Of a stretch of 21,186 bases of DNA, positions 1 to 10,900 are shown piece after piece. Numbering within the stretch: the stretch's first letter is position 1; the number at the start of each line of letters is the position of its first letter. The DNA is from Hirudo medicinalis. Taxonomy: Eukaryota > Annelida > Clitellata > Hirudinida > Hirudinidae. The stretch spans positions 25,001 to 46,186 of the forward strand of contig MPNW01000298.1 in NCBI GenBank assembly GCA_011800805.1, in the 5' to 3' direction. Position numbers and translations under genes: made by a program. Below the pieces are notes generated by a model, which did not search any database, was not told where the DNA came from, and saw nothing but the letters and a program-made list of their open reading frames with translations.

Positions 1-83
1 ATAATAATAATAATAATAATAATAATTAGTAACTTTTTAAGAAGGATAATGATAATGATACTGATAACGATAACAACAACAAC

Positions 84-118
<35 letters not shown>

Positions 119-450
119 TAATAATAATATTTGTTTTTATTATCACCATGGCAAATGCTACGTCAATGGGTGTTTGTATGGTGCCCTTGAAGGTCAATAG
201 ATCATCGGTTCAAATCCACCTGACATCTGGTTTGTTCATTAGTAGGGGTCAAGCTGCTTCTAATCTCTTTATATCTCTCTCGTTCTGTTTTTGTCCGTTT
301 CTTTGGACCTGCCTCTGTACTGTGGAATGTATTTGTTAGTATCCATGTTTAAACCATTTAACAATCCTTTTTTTTGTGGAGTGTCTGTCATTATTATTGT
401 TATTGTTGTTGTTGCTGTTGTTGTTGTTGTTATTGTTATTACTTATTATA
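1..450. repeat. Clustered AAT/ATT and TTG microsatellites
   Basis: There are three simple-repeat tracts. An ATA/AAT run fills 1-26. An AAC tract passes into an AAT tract at 70-129. A mixed ATT/TTG tract lies at 390-445. Between them (about 130-390) is unique sequence in which I see no splice-bounded exon or known domain. Reading frames through the tracts give only poly-Ile/Met/Val, which is a by-product of the repeat. Confidence 0.9.
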
Positions 451-526
451 AATTATATTATACCAGTGATGTTCCAATGATATTTTTGATTGTAAATTAA
501 TGAAGTGAGGTGTTGTAATTATTATG

Positions 527-868
527 TTATTGTAATAATTAGTCAATAATAATATTATTGTAATAATTAGCCAATATTAATATTATTGTAATAATTAGTC
601 AATATTAATATTATTGTAATAATTAGTCAATAATAATATTATTGTAATAATTAGCCAATATTAATATTATTGTAATAATTAGTCAATAATAATATTATTG
701 TAATAATTAGTTAATAATAACATTATTGTAATAATTAGTTAATATTAATATTATTGTAATAATTAGCCAATATTAATATTATTGTAATAATTAGCCAATA
801 TTAATATTATTGTAATAATTAGTTAATAATAACATTATTGTAATAATTAGCCAATATTAATATTATTC
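527..868. repeat. 28-bp AT-rich minisatellite, about 12 copies
   Basis: The core ATTGTAATAATTAG recurs at an exact 28-bp spacing, with the TG dinucleotide at 531, 559, 587 and so on to 839, giving twelve copies. Units differ at a few fixed sites: AGTCAATAATAATATT, AGCCAATATTAATATT and AGTTAATAATAACATT. Each unit contains a near-palindrome, ATTATT-GT-AATAAT, and some contain the perfect palindrome AATATTAATATT. The array ends abruptly at about 868. Confidence 0.93.
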
Positions 869-1380
869 TGTGTAACCGAAAGATTACAAAAACGGCGAAT
901 AGCAGATGAAAACCTAAATCTTTCTCTGTGTATATGTGCATGTGCATGTGCGTGTGAATGTGAGTGTGAGTGTGCGTGTTATTGTACGTTGGTTTAGCTT
1001 TGTAGGTTTGCTTCAATCTTTTTTCTCGTTGCGAAAGAGGCTGATGAGACTGTTACACGTTCTGTTGCATCATGTTTTGATGGTGGTAGTGGTGATGATG
1101 ACGATGATGATGATGATGGCGATGGTGGTGATGATGATGACAGTCGGTCTCACAATTAGTCGAGGATCTAATCAATTATTCATTCATTTTCTCATTCTTT
1201 CGTTCGTACACTCGTCCCTTCATTCAGGTTTGCATTCTTTCACCTATCACTTATTCATTCATTCATTCGTTCGTTCATTCATTCATTCGTTCGTTCGTTC
1301 GTTCATTCATTCATTCATTTCTTTCGTTCATTCATTCGTTCATTCGTTCGTTCTTTCTTTTATCCGCCCATTCACTTTTC
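869..1380. repeat. GT-rich, GAT/GGT and ATTC/GTTC simple-repeat block
   Basis: Impure GT-rich repeats lie at 927-980, GAT/GGT repeats at 1079-1141, and an ATTC/GTTC tetranucleotide tract at 1177-1352, densest after 1250. The open frames crossing this block encode poly-Met/Val and HSFVRSFI-type periodic peptides that come from the repeats. I see no gene. Confidence 0.88.
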
Positions 1381-1818
1381 CTATGGAACAGGACAGATGT
1401 TGATAAGGACTCGACCACTCGCTTGAGATGCCACTGTGTTGCTGGGGCGTTCTTTCCATCCTCTGTGGCTTATCAATTAGAAGAGTGAGTCCATTATTTG
1501 GCCCGGCGGGTGTCAGAGAGCCTTGGGAATTGAAAGCCGGGCCTCAAATGCTTCTAAAATAATTTCTGGTGAGATGTAAATATAAATATCTGTTCGACTG
1601 AGTGATTTTTTTTTGTGACATCTCCTGTCCAGAGCTGAACTTGAAAACTTCATTCGTTCACCCTCCCTTCCGTCTATCCGTCAATCAACCTTGTATGGGG
1701 TCATATACGTTCTGTTGAAAGAAACAATCAGTCATAGTTGTCTGAGACCGAACGGGAGTTAACCTTCTGTCATTTATCATCCATTCAAGTGCCAGTCTTT
1801 CGAACTGTTGTCTGCTCT
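1381..1818. other. Non-repetitive spacer with one GC-rich hairpin
   Basis: This stretch is mostly unique sequence with no exon I can recognise. It contains one strong inverted repeat: ATTTGGCCCGGC at 1496-1507 and GCCGGGCCTCAAAT at 1536-1549. The arms pair over about 12 bp with a two-base bulge and leave a 28-base loop. No T-run follows it and no target duplication flanks it, so its origin is unknown. Confidence 0.5.
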
Positions 1819-1995
1819 TTTACTACCCATCTATCCATCCTTCTATCTATCCAGCCCTATACTTATCCATATATCCATATTTCCATCTTTCCTGGGTATA
1901 TCCATGCATCCATCTATTTATCCATATCTCTATTCATCCATCCATCCATCCATATGTATCTTCATCCATTCATATCTTCCACCATTCTCCCAGGC
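1819..1995. repeat. Degenerate CATC tetranucleotide repeat
   Basis: CATC/TATC units recur with interruptions, for example CCATCTATCCATCC near 1828 and CATCCATCCATCCATC near 1937. Two overlapping open frames here are repeat-derived. From 1996 to about 2400 I see unique sequence without a recognisable exon. Confidence 0.82.
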
Positions 1996-2403
1996 ATGCC
2001 TCTGAACCAAATTTCCCAGACTCAGGTCTTATTCTAAGCATTCACTGGCTTATCAACCTGGTTGCGTAATCCATTCATTCGTGACATGACTGAAGTTACC
2101 CAATATCCTTGCTGTCATGTTTTTGCGTTTTGGTGAGATCGTGAGAATGGGTGAGCGGGCGACCGACTGCTATATTATATAGAAACAAGTCCGAGGTCAG
2201 AGGTTATCTATCCTCTTTGGGGCTACCGTTTCACCCCTTGCTTTGAAAGGTGAGAGGTCATTTTTAAGAGGTGACGAACAGTAGCCATCAATTGAGTCCA
2301 ACACTACAAGGTTGTTAAATGAATTGTATAATAATTGTAGGGATTTTATAATCGATGTTTGTCATAGTTGATATGCATAATAACCATATCATTACCATCA
2401 TCG

Positions 2404-2476
2404 GTATTGTTGTTGTTGTTTTTGTTGTTGCTACTATTATTGCTGCTATTGTTATTATTATTATTATTATTTTTAT
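2404..2476. repeat. TTG/ATT trinucleotide repeat
   Basis: TTG units pass into ATT units. On the minus strand this reads as poly-Asn, a common spurious open frame. From 2477 to about 2840 there is unique AT-rich sequence with no supported gene, and it contains one undetermined base at 2697. Confidence 0.85.
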
Positions 2477-2840
2477 TCAAGTCAAACTCGGCTGATTGCA
2501 GCCGGATAAAATAAAAGCCAAGTCTCATCCAGAGACCTCAGACAGTACGAAAGAAAGAAAATAAAAAATAAAATGTACACAAATGAATTGCCTTAATTAC
2601 GAACTGAATCAAAACTTAAATCGAATGTACATAAACAAAAATATTCGTTCTTTCGATGTCAGTTCTTCTATCCAAGTACTTTCCTTAAAATGTGTGNGCG
2701 GCTAAAAAGGCACCAAAGTGCAGCCTGCCAATCATTTTCTGATTCACAATCTAGATGGAGCAACTGTCTCACATTTCCTAGCATTATAAGTTTCATTATT
2801 GCTCAGACAACATTTTTGATTTGATAGGTCATTTCAACAA

Positions 2841-2930
2841 CCCATCTGCCCATCTATCCGTTCATCCGCGTCGCCACCAACTCATCCATCCCTCCATCCA
2901 TCCATCCATCCCTCCATCCATCCCATTCAC
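2841..2930. repeat. CATC/CCTC tetranucleotide repeat
   Basis: The repeat is degenerate at first (2841-2880), then dense CATCCATCC with CCTC interruptions from 2882 to 2924. It is the same class as the GGAT tract at 6408-6590 in the opposite orientation. Confidence 0.85.
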
Positions 2931-3067
2931 TAGGGCAAAGGTCACGTGTTAGAAACATTGGTGGGACCACAAAGTGCGTCCTAATCGCTCTCACACCCAG
3001 TCCTCAGTTGATGTTAACATTGGCAGCAGCTTTGTTATTGTTACTGGCTATTTATTGGTCGCTGCTA

Positions 3068-3068
3068 G

Positions 3069-3105
<37 letters not shown>

Positions 3106-3300
3106 GTTATTATTATTATCATTATTATTATTATTGTTTTTGTTGTTATTATCATTATTGTTGTTGTTGTTATTTTTATTATTAGTAGTCAAATTTTTAT
3201 CGTAATATAGGAGTACGGATTTATTACAAACCTGTACTACGTTTTAAGCATCATCATCGTCATCATCATCGTCGTCGTCGTCATGATAGGCGTCATCATC
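3068..3300. repeat. Long ATT repeat, then CATCGT repeat
   Basis: An ATT tract with GTT interruptions fills 3071-3184. A CATCAT/CGTCGT tract follows at about 3248-3300. The overlapping open frames encode poly-Ile or poly-Leu and are repeat artefacts. Confidence 0.9.
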
Positions 3301-3375
3301 TTCTGCATCATCAGCTGTCCATAATTTCCCTCCCAAGTTGTGTGTTAACCTCGCAAAGGGGTTTTAAATATATTA

Positions 3376-3830
3376 ACAAGAACAGTAATAATAATATTAT
3401 TATTAATACTAATGTTATTATTAATTAATTAACATTATAATTAATATGATCATTAAGTAATAATATTAATTAGTTATTAACAAAAATAATTATTAATTAA
3501 TTAATAATAATATTGTTAATTATATTATTATATTATAATATAATTAAATATAATATAAAATAAATAAATATAAAATATTATTATTATTAATTATATTATT
3601 ATAATACTATTATATTATATTATAATTAAAATAATATTATTAGTTAGTTAATAGATTATTATTAGTCTGCACTTCAAAGACAAACGTTGTAATAATTATA
3701 TTATTATTATTATTGTTGTTGTTGTTATTAATATTATTATTATTATTATTGTTGTTGTTAAATCTCGTGTTTTTTATTCTTTATCAATGTTTTTTTGATC
3801 ATCATATAACGTTTTTTTTTTTTTAATTCC
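3376..3830. repeat. AT-rich low-complexity block and poly-T
   Basis: About 280 bp of almost pure A/T (3384-3660) is built from TAATATTA-like, locally self-complementary words. An ATT/GTT tract follows at about 3690-3762 and a poly-T run near 3811-3824. There is no coding potential. Confidence 0.85.
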
Positions 3831-3889
3831 ACTTCAACTATTTCTCAGGCTTTCATTGCTCTCTAGTTATAAATAGCTGTGATGTGGTT

Positions 3890-3935
3890 ATGATGACGAT
3901 GATGGCGATTATCGAGATGATGATGATGGTGATGG

Positions 3936-3996
<61 letters not shown>
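3890..3996. repeat. Long, nearly pure GAT microsatellite
   Basis: The tract starts impure (GATGACGATGATGGCGAT) and becomes an uninterrupted GAT run of about twenty units ending near 3995. It is the purest trinucleotide tract in the window and likely to vary in length. Confidence 0.92.
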
Positions 3997-4139
3997 AGTG
4001 ATCCAGTCGTGATATGACGTCACAGGTCGGAATGTATCCCTTTCAAAGCATTGAGAAATCCTCTACATTTCTTATACCCTCCATCGGTCTAAACCTCAAA
4101 GCTTTCGGATATTTATGTCCTTCATCCATCATTCCATCC

Positions 4140-4670
4140 ATCCTCTTCGTGATTCATCATCACCGTTATCATCAACATTACCATCGTCGTCATCGTCGTC
4201 ATAATCAGCAGCATCACTACTATCATGGTCGTCGTTGTCTGGATCACTTAGCACTTTCCTTATCGAGAGAGACTGGGATGGATATAATTTAAAGTCGTGA
4301 CTGAAGTAAATAAGTTTGTTCTTATCTACAGCTTCGTCATTTACTTATAGGCTCCGGAGGTGTGGAGAGCCCTTCTCCCTCACCATGATACCCTTTCATG
4401 TTGATCGTCATCATAACTTCAGCTTTGTAATCATCATCGTCGTCGTCGTCAGCGCTGTGAATCTCGTGCCATAATTTTGTCGTCATCACTCGGTTTCAAC
4501 CGTTGCCATCATCGCCGTTATCATCACTTCGTGAGCGTTGAAATATTGTCTGAAGGTTATCCACTAGGTCACCATTGTAACAATAATCATTACCACCATC
4601 GTCGTCATCATCATCATCATCACATCATCGTCTTCGTCATCACCACCATCATCATCATCATCGTCATCAA
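4140..4670. repeat. CAT/CGT trinucleotide clusters upstream of kindlin
   Basis: There are three CAT/CGT clusters, at about 4150-4230, 4428-4451 and 4588-4668, separated by unique sequence. They read as poly-His on the plus strand and poly-Asp/Met on the minus strand, and I do not accept those frames as genes. The block lies just upstream of the first kindlin coding exon. Confidence 0.85.
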
Positions 4671-4677
4671 TGAAGGG

Positions 4678-4714
4678 ACACCTGCTCGCATGTGAGGCCT
4701 CCACTAGCAGGTGT
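4678..4714. promoter_or_regulatory. Inverted repeat carrying paired E-boxes
   Basis: ACACCTGCT (4678-4686) and AGCAGGTGT (4706-4714) are perfect reverse complements separated by 19 bases, so a CACCTG and a CAGGTG E-box face each other. The site is about 250 bp upstream of the kindlin start codon. The repeat is visible directly; a regulatory role is only a possibility, because the transcription start of kindlin is unknown. Confidence 0.35.
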
Positions 4715-4965
4715 GTATCGCTGGGGTGTATTCTCGCGATGCATTGCTTACTTTCGACTGATCTACGTCTGCCTTTGTCGTGGAGGTATTGTAAGACCCA
4801 ACCCCATGCGAGAGTATGACACCACCATGTGCTAATCAATAGCCCATGGTCCGTGTAACGTTCGCACCGGCGTTTTGTTCATTCAAGCACGCATACAGAT
4901 CACCTTTCTTCCAACCTTTAACCTTCTCATTGTCTTGTCCACTTATTCAGGATACGACCTCCAAC

Positions 4966-7900
4966 ATGTACGCACAACACAGCAGGACGTTGCCACATCC
5001 GCCATCGTCGTCGTCTTCCTCCTCTTCGGCTGCGACGACGACGTCTATGATCGACGGAACGTGGGAGATAAATGTCCACATGGACGGCCTTGACCTGAGA
5101 AGGATAAGGGTCAGGGGTGACCTTCACATAGGGGGCTTGATGCTGAAGATTGTCGAAGGAGTTGGTGGGTTTTTGCCGTTTGTTTCCTTTGCATTGATGT
5201 TAGAAATTTATCATCATCATCATCATCATCGTCATGATCATGATCTTCTTCATCATCATCATCACCATAATCTCCATCGTCATCACCATAGCCGCTTTGT
5301 AATAATAGTTTTAAGATACAGTTGTTCTAAGACCAAGGAAGACAACTTGGCCATTGGATGTTCTGTAATGAATCCTATTCACTGACACCACAGCACGTCT
5401 TGTCTTGTCTTGTCTGTATAAACACATGTGATTGTGTCATTGTTTGACCTGCCCAAGACCAAGGTCGTCTGCCATACATGCATTACGTACTCGGCTCATT
5501 TAAGTCATGAATACATGTATCTAGGTCGTGAACTGTGATTGGTCGTCTTGTAGAGCACGACAGGGATTGGTCGGACTATGCCATTTGGTGGCCGAAGAAA
5601 AACAAGTGGCTCATGAGAATGAGGTCAACCCTTGACCAATACGACATCCAAGCCGGTACCCTCCTCCACTTTTTACCTGTGCACTCGTACCTGTACGTCC
5701 AGCTGCCCGACCTCCAGATTATTCAGATGAGAGTCGACTTTTCGGCAGACTTGTTTTCTGTCGTCATCCGGATGTGCAGAGAGCTAGGTGAGATCGATGG
5801 ATGGATGGTTAGATGGGTGGATGGATAGGTGGGTGGATGTGATGGATAGGTGGACAGATGGATGGATGCCGGGGTGAGCATATTGTCCTTTGTTTGTCGA
5901 TCGTGTCTAAATGACGTCTTATTTAATTCAAAACTAGGACGGTGCAAATTCGTCCACAAGCGTATTAGACACCTTATGTTTGTCGTCCTGTCGTCGATGA
6001 GAGGACGAGTACTTGTACTCGTGTGACCACGTACGTGTGCACGTGCTTTAAAGTGATTTCCATCGTGTGACTTAACAATGGGAATGCAGAGGTGATTCTT
6101 CGTACAATGCACTTGCTTTACAGTCAGTTACATAAACTTCTTGACTTTTGACTCTAAGCAAACCGACGTCCCACGAGTTTCCAATTCTCAAATCCAGTCT
6201 CATTCTGTCATCATCATCATCATCGTCGTCGTAGTCATCATCGTCATCATCATCATCATCCTCTTCCTTTTGCCTTCCTTCGTATCTCTCCTTGACGGAA
6301 ATTTAGCAGATATCGCTGTTTACTTTGCCATCGAACCGACGTCATCAGTGGGGCGTCCACCTACGCCTCACCATGTGATCTGATCCGACCAATCCTGAAA
6401 CAGAAAGAATGGATGGATGGATTGATAGATGAACGGACGGATGGATGGATGGATGGATGGATGGATGGATGGATGGATGGATGGATGGATGGGTGGATTG
6501 ATAGATGAACGGATGGATGGATGGATGGATGGATGGACGGACGGACGGATGGATGGATGGATGGACGGACGGACGGATGGATGGATGGATAATTGGTGAA
6601 CGACAAGTTATAGATGAATCGGGGTTAGAGTTGAGGTGAATTTTAACTGCGAAGTAATATGTTTAATGCCATCACCAACAACGAGATGCCGTGGCTCTAA
6701 TTATGGTGAAATCATGAAGATGATGATAATGATGAAGATTATGATGATGATGACGATGACGGCGACGATGGTAATGATGAAGTTGATGATGAGAATGGAC
6801 TGGAGGATCATATCGAATTTTACCGTGTCTCTTAATTAGGCAGTGGAAAAGTAATGTTTTAAAAAAAATCGTTCCTAATATAAACAACGATGTTGTTTAT
6901 ACGATTGTTTGCCGTTGGTGAATCTATTTTCTCGAGAGTGCATGGTGATGATGATGATGATTTTCTCGAGTGTGGATGACGTTAATGATGATGATGATGA
7001 TGATGATGATGACGATCGATGGATCTTGTATCCCTAGCATTGTTTGCAGTCTCTTAGAACTGTTTGTAAAGAAGTGCAAACATATTTTTCTTCATAAATA
7101 TTTTTTCAGAATTTTTATCAATGCACGTTTTAAAAAGCACATGAGGTGCATATAATTCAAGCTGTGGAATTCATTTCTGTCTTCGTTTATTTTTTTAACC
7201 CCAAAAAATTCGTGATTTTTAGCGGAGTAGATTTCGGGTCCATTTCCTCGACCAGAGAAAAATTAGCGAATTTTTATTTTCCATGCCCGCTAAGGCATCA
7301 GACATCCCGAGGAGCTTTCTCTCTCGCTGCCACTGGTGAAGGAGGACTTGAAAAAGGACCGCGGGTTTGCCCAGGTACCCAGGAGCAAGTCGCACTATGA
7401 TGTATTGAACTCCGACCTCAATGGAAGGACCATATCCAGGGATTCTCTCTCTTCTTCTGCATCATCTCACTTCCACAGGTCATCAAATCAGAGCCTTCCT
7501 CCCAGCTCTGCCTTCCTGAGAGGTAGTTTCTACGGCAACCGAAACTCTGGCAGGTTCAGTCTGAGGAGGAGAAGGAAGTCTATGGTTTGTTTCATCTTCT
7601 TTCTATGGTCATTTGGAGAAGACCCCTACATTAATTATTATTGCTGTTGTTAATTTATTATTGTTAATTGTTATTATCATTTTTATTATAATATAATAAT
7701 AATAATAATAATAATAGTTCATTTTTATGGCGCCATATGCAGAGCGTCAGAGGCTGTTGTNTTCATCTTCTTTCTATGGTCATTTGGAGAAGACCCCTAC
7801 ATTAATTATTATTGCTGTTGTTATTATTATTATAATTTTTAATTTAATATAATTATTTCAAATAATAATAATAATAATAATAATAGTTCATTTTTATGGC

Positions 7901-10900
7901 GCCATATGCAGAGCGTCAGAGGCTGTTGTCTGATTATGATTATCATTATTATAGTCATTATCATCACCATCATCATTTTCTTTTTGTTTGCAACAATATC
8001 ACTAGCGTTCGTTTATAACCTTTTCGATAAATTAGAAATTTATAATGGCCACTTGATCGTTTCCTTCTGTTCCATTCATTTTCTTGTGACGTCACAAACC
8101 CCAATGATGACTCTCATCATCTCTTGCTGGGTCGTCTGTTCAGACATCCGACAGTTTCGAGTGCTGTTATTTTTCATAGCACTGTCCCTCATTCGACACT
8201 CTGAGAAAATCTTTTTGGCTTTTTTTTTAAAGATTTTTGTGGAAAAAATTTGCCGAGCAAATGAAATATGGCGAACCATGGCTGGCATGTCATTATCGGT
8301 CGGAAGTTTTTAAACTTAAAAATGTAAAATTTATTTTCTATAAACACACGTCATCACCACCAGCATTTCTAAGTCATAAATATTATCATTGTTGTTTTTA
8401 TTAATTTAAGTAGCATCTTCATCATCATCATCATAACAATATTTTCCTCCAAACAGAGCACACTCACACGAACCATCAGCACCCCTCTTTCGCCATCTTT
8501 CGTGAATGGAACTCTATCCAGAAACACCTTCGATGCCAACACCTCCTCTGCCCTGGCTCGGGGCTCCACAGGAAGCCTTTACCCTCTCACTTGTCAGCAC
8601 AACCTCGTCAACAGTCCGTGGGTTTCTGCCAGGGAGGCCTTTGAGGTGCTGCCAAGACCTAAGAACTTGTCTGAAAGGGCAAGATGCAATGCAGGGTTGG
8701 TTTTTTTGATGAAGTCATTTGAGTGGCCCAAAGGGTCGGAGCATTTGCGAGACGGGTTCGGATTAGTGGGGCGAATACGAACAGGTTTGAGCAATATTCT
8801 CCATTCATCTTGACAGGTGGCTGGATTCATCGAAGAGTTTGATGGAACAGTCCGTCCTTCCGTCTAGTCTCGTCCTCCTTAAGTTCAAATTCTACTCTTT
8901 CTATGACCTGAACCCCTTGGTGAGCCCTTCACAAATCATCACCATCATTATCATCATCATCACCATTGATCAATCGATCACTTCTTTCTTCGATCAGCAC
9001 GATGAAGCTCGAATCAACCAACTGTACGAGCAAGCCAAGTGGTCGATATTGACCGAAGAGCTGGATTGCACGAGGGAGGAGATGGTGGCATTTGCAGCTT
9101 TGCAGGTTCAATATTGGAAGTTATTTATTACCTAAGCGACCGACGTCAGAATGAGTTGAAAAGTTATTTTTGATTTTCTCTTTGAAGATCTTTTTACTTC
9201 GTAAAGTAGCATTTTTATGAAAAGCAAAATCGCATTCAAGTGGTTTTATTATCAGCACATGGATATATTTTTATCCCAATAATAATAAAGTATTATTATT
9301 ATTATATTATTTATTATTATATATATTATTATTATATTTTTATTCCAATAATAATAAAGTATTATTATTAAAGCTAGCATGTAAAATGTCTTTAGGTTTG
9401 TTTATAATAATTATTGCTTATCAGATCATCCATCCATTATTTACAGCTGCACATCCACCAGCTGCAGAATCCGGGAAGCCCCGGTCAACACGATTTGACC
9501 CTCACTTCGGCTCTTAAAGACAACGACTACGACTTATGTCGCACCCCCGAAGACATCATAGATGCCGCACTCACCGACCTTCAAATGAGTTTGGAGGGTT
9601 CGACCTTGAACTTTCCCGCCCCCTTTTCTACCAGGGCCAGATTGGGCCTGGGCGGCCGGAGCGCCTCGCACGGATGTTCCTCCGGGTACGGTTACCCGAC
9701 GATTCATCGCTCTGCAAACTCCAATGGCATGCCTACCACAAATTCTGCCTATTCCATCTCTTCCTCTTCGATGTCCCCGTTCTACCCGTCCTCGTCTTCC
9801 AGCTCCAGGTACGACTTCAGCTTCGGCATGGGACCACCTTCCGACCAAAGGATGCCCCCGTCGATGCAAGACATCACCACAGTGCCCGAGCTGAGGGGAT
9901 GTCTCAGATTTTACAGGTGGAATATCTTTAATTATTGCCAAAGAAAATTGTCATTGATAACTACTTTTTCTACTTGGCTGTCATTATTATTATTATTATT
10001 TATTATTATTATTTCAGTTATTAATTTTTTAATGCCTGGATTAATAACTGAATTGAGCTTATATTATAATTGATGCCGTCGATTATATTTCAGGCCGAAA
10101 AGGTTTTTCTTGAAAAGCTACAAAAAGCAACCGTTCTTGTTCAAAGATCTGACCATGTGCATGTTCAGAACCATTAATGACCAGAAGCCTATCTGGTCTC
10201 TTGACCTCACAGGTCAGAGGTTATTGATGACAAATAATGGTTGTGGTCTCATAATATATCGAACATCAATAGTTAATAGTAACACAAACCCTCGAGCTAC
10301 CTTGCTCTCGAACAGTCGATAGTCAATTACGTTCACCAAATTAAATTCAAGTCATCAGTAATAACTCGGTCCGGTCGATGTCTTTCGGCAGGATGCGAAG
10401 TGACCTCCGAAGTGCTACTGGCGGGCAGGAAGTACATCATCAAGCTGACCGTGCCCTCGAGTCGCGGAGCTGACGAGATCTGGTTCAAGATGGACGACGT
10501 GGGTCGATTTCGAAATATTGGAAAATAAATCGCGAGCGAGGATGAGCTGTTATTATTAATACCAGTGAATGTCAGGACGATAACGCTAAGAATGCATTAA
10601 CTTCGGCGATGAAAATGTTGAGATGTGCTAGACAGGTCATTCGTTATTTGTTGGTTAATTCCATTATTTCTAATGATTAGGAGGAGCAGTACGTGAACTG
10701 GTTGGCAGGGATGAGGTTGGCGTGCAGAGGTCGCACCATGGCAGACGTTCCGGCATTTCGAGAAGAGACGACGAACATCCGCGACAAGATGTTGATGCTG
10801 AGGGGAGGAAAGGACGACAGACGCAGCACCAACGGTAGCCATGGCCTAGTCAATAACATCAGCAACGGTTACGACTATCTAGGTCCCAAGGATTCGCCAA

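Noticed and set aside
49..500. Open frames rich in Ile/Met/Val at the window start
   Set aside because: They are translations of AAT/ATT and TTG microsatellites with no splice structure or family match.
527..868. Possible CRISPR array (28-bp periodic repeats)
   Set aside because: The period contains no unique spacers; it is a contiguous minisatellite in a eukaryotic genome. The same holds for the 30-bp repeats at 20971-21186.
2974..3210. Hydrophobic poly-Ile/poly-Leu frames that mimic a membrane protein
   Set aside because: The hydrophobicity comes entirely from the ATT repeat, and two frames give equally hydrophobic products.
4564..4839. Minus-strand Asp/Met-rich frame
   Set aside because: It crosses the CAT/CGT repeats and matches no protein; it is a repeat shadow.
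4846..4965. Upstream in-frame extension of kindlin exon 1
   Set aside because: The frame is open to 4846, but a 3' splice-like TTATTCAG at 4943-4950 and the lack of family similarity make this region more likely intron or UTR.
5723..6606. Minus-strand [12 protein letters not shown] frames in kindlin intron 2
   Set aside because: They are periodic products of the GGAT repeats inside an intron.
9534..9941. Minus-strand 135-codon open frame
   Set aside because: It is antisense to kindlin exon 7, whose plus-strand frame carries the conserved linker and PH start; a shadow of GC-rich coding sequence.
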